Shown: one piece after another, positions 1 through 9,952 of the stretch
How positions within the stretch are numbered: the stretch's first letter is position 1
Layout: the number at the start of each line of letters is the position of its first letter
Assembly (NCBI GenBank): GCA_018398765.1
Contig: JAHBMJ010004903.1
Coordinates: 4,700 to 27,199 of the forward strand
Origin: Chromera velia
Taxonomy: Eukaryota > Sar > Chromeraceae
Direction: 5' to 3'
DNA length: 22,500 bases
Position numbers and translations under genes: made by a program
Notes under the pieces: generated by a model
The model's input: only the letters and a program-made list of their open reading frames with translations
The model's database searches: none
Told to the model about the DNA's origin: nothing

Positions 1-1642
1 CCCCCCCTTCTGACAGCTCCAGCGTCTCCAAAAGCGGTAATCCCTTCTCACTCTCAACAACTCCCCCAATGACTTGCTCCAACAAAGCTCTTGTGCCAGA
101 ACCCCTTGCCAGGCTAAGATTCCGAAGGCCTGACAAATGGCCACCCCTCACTGCCTGAGCAACGGCCTCAGCCCCTGCCTGATTCAACATACCACTGAGC
201 ACAAGCTCAGAGAGACGTGGGAGCTGCCTGATGCAGAGGGCTGTGAGGACGGCAGTTTTCCTTTCCTCCGCTAACTCGTCTGTCTCTGCAAAATAACGAA
301 TCTGGAACTTCCGCATACAGTCCAAACGCCCCATTTGAATGGTCTCAGACACTAGCCTCAACACCTCTTTTTCATCACTCTGATGAGCAACAAGGTCGAG
401 AGAAACGTCAAGCCTCTCAAGCGGATTTGGGACTGAGGCTGCAACCATTTCTTCGAAAAACACTCTGGCTTCGTCACTTCGAAGATACAGAATGAGAGTA
501 CGGAGAGAAGCAAGCGTACCTGTTCCGATGACGCGCACAATCTCTTCATCAAGATCAAGAAATCGGAAGGGGGACAAATCAAGGTGCACATGAAGTTCCG
601 GTGGGCACTCACCGGTGTTAAGTTTCAGAACACCGAGAAAGGCACTCAGGGCCTCTTGATCAGCTGCAGGCAAAAATGCCCTGTTCAGATTCAGAACCCT
701 CAGACGAGGCACTGCACCCTTACGGAGAGCCCACCCTAAAGGGCAAAGATAACGACCGATGCAACTGAAATTCTCCTCCAAATCCAGCATCTCTAAATTT
801 GGCAGGTCGCCGCCTGCCATAGACTCAACGACGCGCTCCACTGCGTCATCCGACAAGTCACACCTCCGCAGCAACAGCACACGCATTTCTCGCAGAGAAG
901 CAACGCGTAAAACCGAGCACAGTTTCTCCATACCACCCACTCCTAACCTATTTCCCGACAGATTCAACGTCTCCAATTTCAGAGACTTCCCCTCCACAGC
1001 CCCACAGAGAATCTGCAGACCCTCATCATTCAACCGCGTCCCCTCCAAATCCAGATGAAGGAGGGAAGACATCATGCCTCCCTTGATTCTCTCTGCAAGC
1101 CCCCTGATTGCCCCAAGACCGAGAGGATTACCCTTCAAGATAAGCGTCTCGAGAGATGGAGGCAACACCGAAAAAATCACTTCAGCTTCCGAGGAATTCA
1201 AAGCGGAATCAGCAAAGCTCAAGCTTTTCAAACAGAGCCTCTCGGTGTCTGGCGTCCCCCCACCAGCCTCCTCCCCCCCCACACCCTCCAGGAAATGACG
1301 AAGAAGAGGAAGAGCCGGGCCCTTCACCGCAGAGGGACCCAATTTCAATCCCTCCACAGAGTTCGGGAGCCGGTCAAGGACGAAGAAAATCCGTCGGGGG
1401 GACAGGCTGCAACCCGACAAATCGAGAGACGAAACCCCAGGCTGAACTTTCCCCTTCTTGGCAGCACACAGACAAAGCCAAGCCACACCATAACCATCCC
1501 GATTTAAGGCTATCATATTCGATACCCCAATAGAAGCTGGCGTGACGCTTTTTAGGAGCACACAGAGTAATTTCTCTCTCGAAGGCTGCAGGTCTATGCC
1601 TGTCGTCAGATTTTCAGCCGCGCTTTCCGCTTCTCCTTGCAT
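1..1642 (-). CDS. Leucine-rich repeat protein (RI-like repeats), 5' part, truncated by window edge
   Basis: Reading the minus strand from the ATG at 1642 gives 547 codons without a stop up to base 1, so the gene continues beyond the window. An in-frame TGA lies 27 bases upstream of the ATG, which supports this start. Residues 1-70 form a non-repeat cap. From about residue 70 on there are roughly eleven leucine-rich repeats, for example SLDLSGCSLS, LETLILKGNPLGLGAI, LHLDLEGTRLNDEGL, LETLNLSGNRLGVGG, LRVLNLNRAFLP and LSELVLSGMLN. The pattern LxxLxLxxNxLxxxG with long spacers is that of ribonuclease-inhibitor/NLR-type LRRs, which form a curved protein-binding surface. No signal peptide or membrane segment is seen at the N-terminus, so a cytosolic or nuclear role is likely. 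The partner and process are unknown. No intron is needed in 1.6 kb, unlike the neighbouring spliced genes. The family call is firm; the function is not. Confidence 0.87.
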   Translation of the reverse strand, partial: MQGEAESAAENLTTGIDLQPSREKLLCVLLKSVTPASIGVSNMIALNRDGYGVAWLCLCAAKKGKVQPGVSSLDLSGCSLSPRRIFFVLDRLPNSVEGLKLGPSAVKGPALPLLRHFLEGVGGEEAGGGTPDTERLCLKSLSFADSALNSSEAEVIFSVLPPSLETLILKGNPLGLGAIRGLAERIKGGMMSSLLHLDLEGTRLNDEGLQILCGAVEGKSLKLETLNLSGNRLGVGGMEKLCSVLRVASLREMRVLLLRRCDLSDDAVERVVESMAGGDLPNLEMLDLEENFSCIGRYLCPLGWALRKGAVPRLRVLNLNRAFLPAADQEALSAFLGVLKLNTGECPPELHVHLDLSPFRFLDLDEEIVRVIGTGTLASLRTLILYLRSDEARVFFEEMVAASVPNPLERLDVSLDLVAHQSDEKEVLRLVSETIQMGRLDCMRKFQIRYFAETDELAEERKTAVLTALCIRQLPRLSELVLSGMLNQAGAEAVAQAVRGGHLSGLRNLSLARGSGTRALLEQVIGGVVESEKGLPLLETLELSEGG

Positions 1643-2942
1643 TTTTACGACCAGGGTGGGAAAAGCTCAGCGAGAGCGTAAACAACCAAGAGGACCACTG
1701 CTGATAATCTGCTGATATCAGTGGAAGAAAAAAATGAAGGCCAGCAAGAGAGGGCGCCGAGAACTAGAGACGGCACACGCCGCTAGATAGGGCGAAATTA
1801 AATTGCTGCAGTTCAACTGAAGCGAAACGATCGACCGTAGAAATGTGCTTCTGCGAAGTTCCAGCGATCGAAGTGTTTATTGTCATAATTCTCGGCTCGG
1901 ACATGCTCGGACGTACTTATATACGTTGAGAAGAAGGCAGTCGACCATGAAGCGGGTTTCAATGCGTTTAATTCTCAGTGACAAATCAGTGACAATTAAG
2001 GATCTGCAAGCATGGTTTCTCAACGGTTCGGGGATGCATAGCACGTCCCAGCATACCGGCCGTAGACTGCTCGGCCTTGGGAGTCGTGCCTAGACCTGTT
2101 TGCCTAGAGTCTATCCAGTCAGGTTGATTTTGCAACGACCTGCCTTGCTATCGCGTCTTTGCCTAGTATTTCTTCTATTTATGCTATCGAGCACAATGTC
2201 TTCACCGCTTTTCTCCACCTTTGACTACGCCGGACTCAACTGTCATACTTTCATCTGTCTTTTCTTTAAACTTTTCTTTCTCTACAACCGCTGGCCTCTC
2301 CCCACCCGATGACTTCATTTTATTTCCTTCTTACTCCTTCTTTATTTCACTCCTTCCTTCACTCCCCGCCGGCGCCCCCTGCCCCCTGCCCGGGAACAGA
2401 GAACGCGGCCATGTCGCGAGCCAAGAGGGGTTCCGCCTGGAACGGGCCCCTCCGTCCCCTCCTCGAGTGAATAGACGAGAGGACGTTTGCTGCAACAAAT
2501 CTCTGCAAAGTGCAGGAAAGAATTTTGAAGTACTGTTGCATGGTACTGAAAAAAAGGCGCCCGACTCGACGCTCGAGTCATCTCGAGTCGATCGACGACG
2601 CGCGACATGCATGGATCCGGCCGCCGCGCAGGCAAGGCACCGCGCATATGAATCGTCCCGTCGCCAACTCTTTTACCCTTGACTGTCGCCAAGTTAGGTT
2701 TTCTCCAGAACAGTGTAGAAAAAGGATGAAAGCACAAACTCAGCACCAGACCGTGTTTTTCTCAGCCCCAAAACTTCTTGACTTCTTACAGGCAGGCTCA
2801 CCCGTATTCATCGCTTGTTCTTCTTCTCTGCTCAAGTACCAGCTACCGTTGTTCACTGCCTCAGGTCAGGCAGTCTGACACGTAGAGCAACACTCTGCGC
2901 AACCTCGGAGATTCCAAACCCTCTCCGGACAGCACCCGCAAG
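1643..2942. other. Divergent intergenic region / shared 5' flank
   Basis: This 1.3 kb lies between the starts of the LRR gene (leftward) and the four-exon gene (rightward), so it should hold both promoters and 5' UTRs. No reading frame here looks coding: the open frames are short, lie on both strands and are biased by CT-rich runs at 2200-2370. A palindromic cluster rich in CTCGAG lies at 2562-2590. No convincing TATA box or other core promoter element could be assigned. Confidence 0.5.
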
Positions 2943-4847
2943 ATGCCCCAGAAAAGCGACCTTCAGTCAGTATCCTGTGCTTCGCACTGCTCGCTTTCCA
3001 TTTTTTTCCTCGATGGGCATTTATCCTTTCTCTTCCTTCCTTGCAGGCCTCTGGTCTTCGACCCCGTCAGCTTCGACATGTGGTCAGTCAGTCGCTCCGT
3101 CTACTGAACTCCCGCTTACCGTAGAGATATCTAGACCGGATAATTTCTTTGCATTCTCTTTGTTCGTGCATCTGCAGGTGGCGGGAGACCATCCGAAGAG
3201 AGTACCGCACTCGAGACCTGATGAAGAAAAAGTACGCCCATTGCAAATGGACCCAGCCCATCACAACGCTCTACCCATTCGATGGAAGCCACCAGATCTC
3301 ATACAACGTGCTTGCGTCAAGTCTGCGCAATTCCTTCCCACCCGTACCAGGAGCCCACGCAGCAACAGCAGCACGGCCCCTCACAGCTGCCCCAGGAGCA
3401 ACAGAACAGCAGTCTCACATACCCCGCCCCCCCCCCACCCGACCAATGACCACAGCCGGTCCTGGCCGTGCCCCCACCGGTGCGTCTCCCCGGACGCGCC
3501 GCATTCAGACAGTGAGCACAGCCCGAGGACCCAAAACCGGGGGGGTCCTCTATCTGGGGGGTGAGCCCTACGTTGAGGCTACGGAGCAGTGTGCAAAGGA
3601 TGCGTGTGAGCCTGTGTGCGCAGACTTCAGGGACAGCCGAATGTGGAACTTTCGAAAGTCAGTTGGCGCTTCGGCTTTTTTTGCGGGCCAGGCAAAAGAG
3701 AAAGGCAGGGAGAACAAGAGGGGAACTACAAAGGACAGTGTACAACGAAGGAGGAGGACAATTGATGTCAACAGAGGACATATCTGTCTATAAGACTTTC
3801 ATGTTTCTGAATTTCCTTGCACCCTCATCTCGCTGTGCTGGTGGGAAAAAAGACCATGTCCGCCTCTTTTGTCTCTTGCACTTGTTCGGTGACTTTCCTA
3901 CTCTCAGAAGGTGTTCTTCCATTCATTCACTCTCTCCTTCCTGCCTCCTCGCCTTTGTCGCCTAATCCTCCCTCCTTCCTGCCTCCTTGCCTTTGTCGCC
4001 TGATCCTCCCCACCTTTCTTCCTCAAAGTTTTTTTGTCTCTTTCTTTCATCTACTCTCTCTTTCTACACCTGCAGCCCCTAATTGATTTTTACGATTCTG
4101 TCTTTATTCGCTTTCTTTTCTGTAGCTCTCGCCGCTTCCAGCAGAGCTTTCTTTCTTTTCCCTTTCCTCTCTTTAATACCTGCCTGCCTACTTGTCTGTC
4201 TCTTTCTCCATGCATCTTTCTTGCTTTGTCAATCTACTCTTTTGATCGATCCTCCTTTTGAATACTCATGCGGTGTTGCGTCCGTCTGTGCACCGTTTTC
4301 AGGACGTTTCATTTTGAACTTTCCCCGACACACCATGTACGTATCCACGCATCGATACACACCCCGTGGAAAAAGATGCATACGCGGTACAGTCTGTGAC
4401 TGCCGTCTTTGTCTGTTGCCCCAATCACACCACCCTCATCCTCAATCTCACACACACTCTTCTCTCCCATGCCAATTACCGCTGGAGCCTAAAACGCATT
4501 CACCCCCTTCCTCCTCTTCCATCCTATCTATGCATGTGTGCAGACAAATCCGAGACCCCCGCCTGAAGCTGGACGTGGACTATCAAGGGAACGCCCGACG
4601 GAGTTCGGAGGAGTACAGGAGGAAGTGGGGGGGCGACAAGGTCCTTCTCTCCCACGAGGTACCCAGGTTCCATGCCACAGGGTCGGGCCCCGTGCAGACG
4701 TTCTGGGCCCAACCTGAGGCCCAGTACTACGATCCCGTGTTCCTGAGGAACCACCCGAGCTTCAAGCAGGAACCCTCACCAGAAGCTCTACAGGCCTCTT
4801 ACCTCCCCCCTCAGTTCAGGAGAAGTGGAGCAGTGACGGCTAGGTAG
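2943..4847 (+). CDS. Unrecognised four-exon protein, about 280 residues
   Basis: Proposed exons are 2943-2965, 3047-3082, 3178-3657 and 4544-4847, 843 nt in all, ending in TAG. The start is CAAGATGCC. Each junction keeps phase: 23 nt end two bases into a codon, and the 36-nt and 480-nt exons do the same, with one completing base each time. Acceptors are pyrimidine-rich (TTCCTTCCTTGCAG, TGCATCTGCAG, TGTGTGCAG); all donors are GTCAGT. The N-terminal part (residues 8-70) is aromatic and charged (VFDPVSFDMWW, KYAHCKWTQP, TLYPFDGS) and looks folded. The middle (about 75-145) is rich in P, A, T and R and probably disordered. The C-terminal part (150-280) is charged again (RDSRMWNFRK, DVDYQGNARR, FWAQPEAQYYDPVF). 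No signal peptide or membrane segment is seen. I do not recognise the family. The last exon may instead splice on at CTAG|GTAGGT to an acceptor before 5153, giving a stop at 5250-5252. Confidence 0.72.
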
Positions 4848-4952
4848 GTGAAGAGAGAGAAGGAGAGCAGGGAGTTGGAGGAAGGAAGAGAAAAGAGCCG
4901 GGGGGGAGTTTGATTCAGAAGTGGAGAGCAACGCAGAATGCAGTGCAACGAA

Positions 4953-4969
4953 GGGGGGGGGGGGGGGGN
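4953..4969. other. Poly-G run ending in an ambiguous base (N)
   Basis: Sixteen consecutive G are followed by the only N in the window. This marks an unresolved homopolymer in the assembly. It lies just downstream of the stop proposed for the four-exon gene, inside what would be an intron if the alternative last exon at 5153 is used, so its true length does not affect either model. Confidence 0.9.
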
Positions 4970-7824
4970 ACCAGGGTTGCAGCTTTCTTTCATGCGTTCT
5001 GTCGCGACTTTCGAAAGAGAAGGGGCGGAAGGCGCAAATCTGGGCAGTGACGCTTCGGTAGAAAGATTTCCTTCCAGACAGGTTGAGGGTCGACGCACTT
5101 GTTTGGCTGTTTGAATCTAAGTATCATTTTCTCTCTCTCACTTCTTGTGCAGAGATAAAAGACCACGGGGCAGGGAGGCAGAAAAGAGGAGCCTCGTCTA
5201 CAGTGCACCATGGAATCATGGAATCTGGACTTCCTTTCTTCTTCTCTCTTAATTCCCAACTCTTTCTTCCACTGTCCTGTTGGCCTGTACGCATCATGCC
5301 TTTCTGCCTGCCTTTTTTCCTGCCTGTCTCTTCCTCCGTCTGTTTGATTGCCAAGCCTCCTTCATTCTTTTCTCTCTTCCTGTATCTTTACGCAAGACTC
5401 TGAATCTGTCAAGAAGTGCATTTTGGTAGCAGACTTTCAAGTCTTGTGAGGAGTGAAGGAAGTCTACTTGACTGTTTTCTTTCCTTTTCTTTTCGTCGAG
5501 TAACTGGAGTTTGAATTGGCAGAGCTGAATACATTCAGTTAATTTAATTGATTCATCGAATAAAATGAAATGCGCCCGACGGACCAGGCAGTGTCTGTCC
5601 GAACGGCACAAGTCCATTATTGATTGATCGTTGAATCTACTGTCAGTCTGTGCATTTATGTACCGTCGGTCTTCTGATTCAATTTCGTGGAATCAGATCG
5701 GACATGCCTGCATGGGTGTGTGTGTGTGTGCATGGGTGGGGGGTTCCGGAGATGGGTATTGCGGGCTCGCGTGTGTGCCTGACGGCCTGTGTAAAGATGC
5801 ACCACTGAAAGGATGTATGGATTGATGGAAGGAAGGAAGGGCAGAAGGGCAGAGAACCCGAAGCAGGAGGCACAGGCGTGCCGACCTCATTCGCTGGGTG
5901 CATGGTAGAAATGACAGAGGTACTCCATCGAGGAGCTTTCAAGGAAGACTTGGAAGAGGGGGAGGGGGGAAAAGAGAACCTAGAGCAAAAACGGAAACAA
6001 CGGAAAGCGCCAGAGCTTCATCGACGTCTGTTGTCTCCTCCAACTTCGTATGAAGCTCCCATGCAAAGCATATGCATGCACCTCGATCATGCAACCGTAC
6101 TGCCCATTTGGAATGAAAAATGAATTGCTGATGTATCGACATGACCAATGTGAATCATCTGTTTGCTGTCTACCTGTACTTGATTGTTCTCAATGTGCAG
6201 AGTGGAAAGCGAGATAGGGATCGGTGTACAGAGTGATGGTGCGTGAAAGGCGTCACGGGAAAATGGACATACATTAAGGGAACGAACATTTAAAAGTTAT
6301 GAGGCGTGAAAAAGGATAATCAATATACTTTGATACTTTCTTACAAGTCTCTGTATGAGCGATAGTCCTTTATGTTTTTTAAAAAATTCAAAATTTATAT
6401 CAGTTTAGGATTAAGTAAACATCAAAATGGACTGAATGCAAAATAATATTTTGATTAGACTTGAAGTATAGCATTGTTGTGAGAATGATTCTAATAAGTG
6501 ATTAATGACATAAGATATACATTAAAAATTTGTTCTAATTTGTTCAAATTTATTAAAACTTAGTAGCAATATGCTAATGGTATAGCAATGGGTCTCTATT
6601 AGTTTTTTATTGCTTTAATGAGTATAAGTTTACATTTTCAAAAAAAGAATCTCATCTTCTTTTCTTTTTTTTATTTACTTTTTGAATTTTTGCTCCGGCC
6701 CCCTGGTACCCCCTGGTCAAATATTATCAAGTATGTTGTATTTCCCCTCACGTTTTTATTTGGCAAGGGTCGCTCAGCCTGTCCGGCTGAGGCCTCGGGG
6801 TCTTTGTATGTATATGCATGGTTCGGTCTAACGGCCTCGATTTAGCTGTTTATTAGGTACTACTTTCAATGAACCTCCCCAGACTAAGTTTAATTTGTTG
6901 ACTCCTCTTTCAATCTTTCTCTTCCACCCAGCTCAATTCATCTTGTCTACTGAGTTGAGGCCCCAGAGCTTCAGTCTTTCTCCTAAGTTTCTTTCTGGGC
7001 CCTGCTTTTGTTTCTTTTCGTCATACATAGAGGCGGTGGCGACCGATATGCGGCGACGACGCGCGCGTAATTTTTACTCCGAACAAACGCCCGCAAGCGC
7101 CGCCGCGCGTCTTCCATGCATGCATATATATCGCCTCGGGGGGCAGCTCAGCTTTGCTGGGCTCAGCCGAGAGGCCCTGAGAACGCACGCAGTCGCATAT
7201 CGCGCTCTTCAAATTCAATTCAATTCAATTTTGGGGGGGGAGATCGATGTAACGCTTAAATATGTAGCAGAAATCGGATCTCGACATGCGTGCGTCACTG
7301 CGCGTGCGTCATTTCCACTATAATTAATCGGGTATTCTTGCATGCATCGATCGATACATACTTTGCTCTTCATAATACGTGCCCCTCAAGTAACTCGCAC
7401 GGAGTTAATTGTATATGTGTTCATGCGCAGTCCCGAAAAGCATATTTTGCGCACGTTGCCGTGGCCCCCGCCATTTGCCCATGCATGCATTGCAGGCAAG
7501 ACATGCCCAAGCCCCTGATGGTTTTCATCATGCAATCAAATTATGGCTGACCCCCTAAATGGCCCCCCGAGGCACTCACCCAACTGGTTGGGTGTATCCC
7601 GTATATGTGCGACGCGCGCGAATGTCTGACCTTTGCCAAGACCGATCGATCATCATGCACCATTTCATCGCTACTTACTCAGCTTTGGCACGGTGGATTG
7701 GGTGGGTGGCAGCCGTCAGACACTGACAGAAGAAATCGTACCACGAGTGTACACAAGCGCTTTTACTGTAGCCTTTTGGCACACTTGCTCTTCGAGTTTC
7801 AAAAACAAAGCTGCATGCAGTCTC

Positions 7825-7832
7825 CTATATAG
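7825..7832 (+). promoter_or_regulatory. Possible TATA-like element
   Basis: CTATATAG lies 86 bases upstream of the ATG at 7918 of the sushi-EGF gene, in an otherwise mixed-composition flank. The position would suit a core promoter with a short 5' UTR. TATA use in this organism is unknown, and AT-rich octamers are common in the window, so support is weak. Confidence 0.2.
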
Positions 7833-7917
7833 CTCAGAGGCGTCGGAACCAGTCGCTCTCTGCAGGTTTCATTCGCGCGTGCAGCACTTACCTCAGCGTT
7901 GACATACACCTCAGGCC

Positions 7918-8900
7918 ATGTTTCACTTTATTGCGGTGCTTCTCCTTCTCCTTTCCCTCTCGTGTGGCTTCATCGACCCCCCTCCTCTGAAGTTGGACGC
8001 CGTCTTCGAGGGCCTCGTTGAGCATCTTCAAGTGGGAAAGGGAAACGAGAAACCGGGCACTTCGCTCAAGACCTGTCCATCAATCGAGGCGCCTGAGAAC
8101 GGACGTGTGGAGTCCAACCCTCCCTTTGCCGTCTTCAGCTGCGACAAAGGATTCGGTCGAGACGGTGCGGTGGCCGTCGCATGCACGGAGAGGACGAGAC
8201 CCAGGCTCAGTCCAGGCCCCTCTGTGTGGACATTGATGAGTGCATGCACCCTTCTCTGAACGACTGCGACGAGAATGCGTTTTGCGTGAACACGGAAGGG
8301 AGCTTCGAGTGCATCTGCCAGGAGGGGTTTGCAGGCACGGGGGTCCGGTGCTCCGGTCTTATGCAGACGCTGCGCACTCTCTGCAACGCCACATTGGTCT
8401 TCGACTCCGACACCTTCCGGCTGTTCGCATGCCAGACCTGGAACCCCGAGATAGCGGAAACGATGGACAGGTTGTCCCTCGAGGAATTTGAGCAAAGAGG
8501 GTCCGGAAGGAGACTCCAGCAGAGTGAAGGCGGCAGTTGTCCGTCCCCTCTGTCGTTCACCCCCTTTGAGGGAACACTGGAGGACTACGTCAAGAGAGTG
8601 CGACCCGATGACGCCAGGGACGGAGACGGCAGGGCCACCGGGGTCGACGTGCAGCAGCAAACGAATTCACGACTGTCGCAGCAGGGCGCCGTCCAGCAGG
8701 CAGCCATCGACCCGCCTCCGTGCGCAATGACGGGCGGCGACCCCCCATGCCCGGTCCCCTACCCTTCTGGAGGGTCGGGGGGCGACAGCGGGGGGGGCGT
8801 CGTGTCGGGTGGCACTGCGGGAGACGCGACCTTCGCGCCCTTCTCTGCCACAGTGAAGTGCGAGGCAACCGCTGTTGTTCTGCTTCCGTCTACCGGATAG
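7918..8900 (+). CDS. Secreted sushi (CCP) plus calcium-binding EGF protein, frame broken
   Basis: The ATG at 7918 opens a clear signal peptide (MFHFIAVLLLLLSLSCGF). A sushi/CCP module follows, with its first three cysteines in TCPSIEAPENGRV, VFSCDKGFGRDG and VACTE. That frame ends at 8259. The next domain, in the frame that ends at 8900, begins near 8222 with PLC, which would be the fourth sushi cysteine. It runs straight into DIDEC at 8229 and a six-cysteine calcium-binding EGF module with the hydroxylation-type stretch CVNTEGSFEC. The C-terminal 180 residues are non-repetitive and then rich in G, S and Q. Joining the frames needs one extra base, or two fewer, between about 8186 and 8225. 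A 35-nt intron (8170-8204) would also restore phase but would delete the third sushi cysteine, so an indel is the better explanation. Sushi-EGF proteins are usually extracellular adhesion or surface proteins. Further 3' exons after 8900 cannot be excluded. Confidence 0.7.
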
Positions 8901-9952
8901 GCATGTACCTCGGTATGCTTGCGTGTTTGATGAATTGGTCTTGGGTACGTGGACGCGCTCACGTCCTTCTGTATTTACGGAAATACATGATGCGGTGCGG
9001 TCGTATGAGTGATCCGATCGGCTGAAGGAATTTGGAGTCTGTCGATGACAGAATTAAAAAGTGCGTGCATGATCGACGTGTGATCATGCCGTACACTCTG
9101 ACATTGTGTTCTATATTTGGCACACTGGCAGCATGGCTCATCACAGCTTAGATCAAAAGCTCCTTGAATTGGCCTAGAATGGCTCAGACTGATCCTTGCC
9201 ACAAAAACTAGCGGCAAAGGTGTACAACTATGTACAACGTTAGATGTGTGTCTAGATCTAGGTCTAGATGTGTGTACGCATGTCGACGTGACGTTGTACA
9301 CTATAGTGTGTACATAAAAGTATGAATTTTTAAATTTAGTTTTGAATTGAATTCAATTGATGATTTGAAAATATTTGAAACCTACTAAGCCCTCAGCCTG
9401 AGCGTTCTTATTTTGCTTAGAGTTAATCAATCCTAGAATTTACTAGAATTAATAATTTAATGGGGCTTTCTACATATCTCTTGACGGTGCAAGTCGATAC
9501 GGTACACTGTACCCTACACTGTACCGCGGGGTAACTTGGAACACTACTACTTAAAACATTAATATTCTAATCTTGATTAGTGCATAATTAAACATATAGC
9601 AAGAAATGTTTATAGTAGCTTCAACTTACTTGAATCATAAGAAATCAAAAATTCAAAAATGATTTAGCGGGTTCTAATATAATTTCTAGGAGAATTAATT
9701 GATATCATTTCAAAGTTTATTTTTGCTTCTATAATTATTGTATTTATTTTTTTTTTCTTGCATATCGGCAGATGCCGCAGTGGGAGATAACTTAATTTGA
9801 AGCTCAGATGAGGTTTGCTGTAAGAGAGCAAAAACTTTCACTTAAGCCTCTAGGTACAGAGCCCAATACACCGCGATGGACCTGTCTACAGAAAATGAAA
9901 TAAAGAAGACAAAAGAGGAGAAGACAGAGTAGAAATGTTAGTAACCCAGCAA
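8901..9952. other. Intergenic AT-rich spacer with palindromes
   Basis: No gene is supported. 9300-9770 is AT-rich with many stops in all frames. A cluster of nested inverted and direct repeats lies at 9228-9312, and a 13-base palindrome (GGTACACTGTACC) lies near 9499-9511, followed by a partial second copy. A short T run is at 9749-9758. The block at 9478-9570 resembles 14437-14545 by eye and may be a dispersed repeat. Confidence 0.5.
9228..9312. repeat. Nested palindrome cluster
   Basis: GTACAACGT near 9233 is matched by ACGTTGTAC near 9291 as an inverted pair about 50 bases apart. Between them TAGATGTGTGT occurs twice in direct orientation, separated by the palindrome-like TCTAGATCTAGGTCTAGA. 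Immediately outside is the perfect 12-base palindrome ACACTATAGTGT. The arrangement could form cruciforms and may mark the end of a degraded mobile element; no coding capacity is seen. Confidence 0.5.

Larger units (their letters stand above)
4848..7917. other. Intergenic region with CT-rich, AT-rich and low-complexity blocks
   Basis: No confident gene. 4848-5600 is downstream of the four-exon gene and strongly pyrimidine-rich on the plus strand from 5220 to 5400. A possible alternative terminal exon of that gene lies at 5153-5252. A CA/TG-rich run is at 5715-5735. 6280-6660 is clearly AT-rich compared with its surroundings, with many in-frame stops. 6773-6791 holds a 7-bp perfect hairpin (CTCAGCC, loop TGTCC, GGCTGAG). 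7030-7640 is GC-rich with many CG-rich and ATGCATGC-type short palindromes, and CACCCAAC-TG-GTTGGGTG forms an 8-bp hairpin near 7577. Open frames here (for example 5294-5617 minus and 5878-6123 plus) lack splice or homology support. Confidence 0.5.

Noticed and set aside
5294-5617. Minus-strand frame of 107 codons (MDLCRSDRHCLVRRAH...)
   Set aside because: Composition is reasonable, but it runs antisense through a CT-rich 3' flank and ends in simple GA repeats. No domain, splice or neighbour evidence supports it.
5878-6123. Plus-strand frame with MVEMTEVLHRGAFKEDLEEG
   Set aside because: Could be a stray exon, but no donor or acceptor ties it to the gene at 2943, and it overlaps minus frames of equal length.
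8170-8204. 35-nt intron to repair the sushi-EGF frame
   Set aside because: It restores phase but removes the third conserved sushi cysteine and is far below the other intron lengths.
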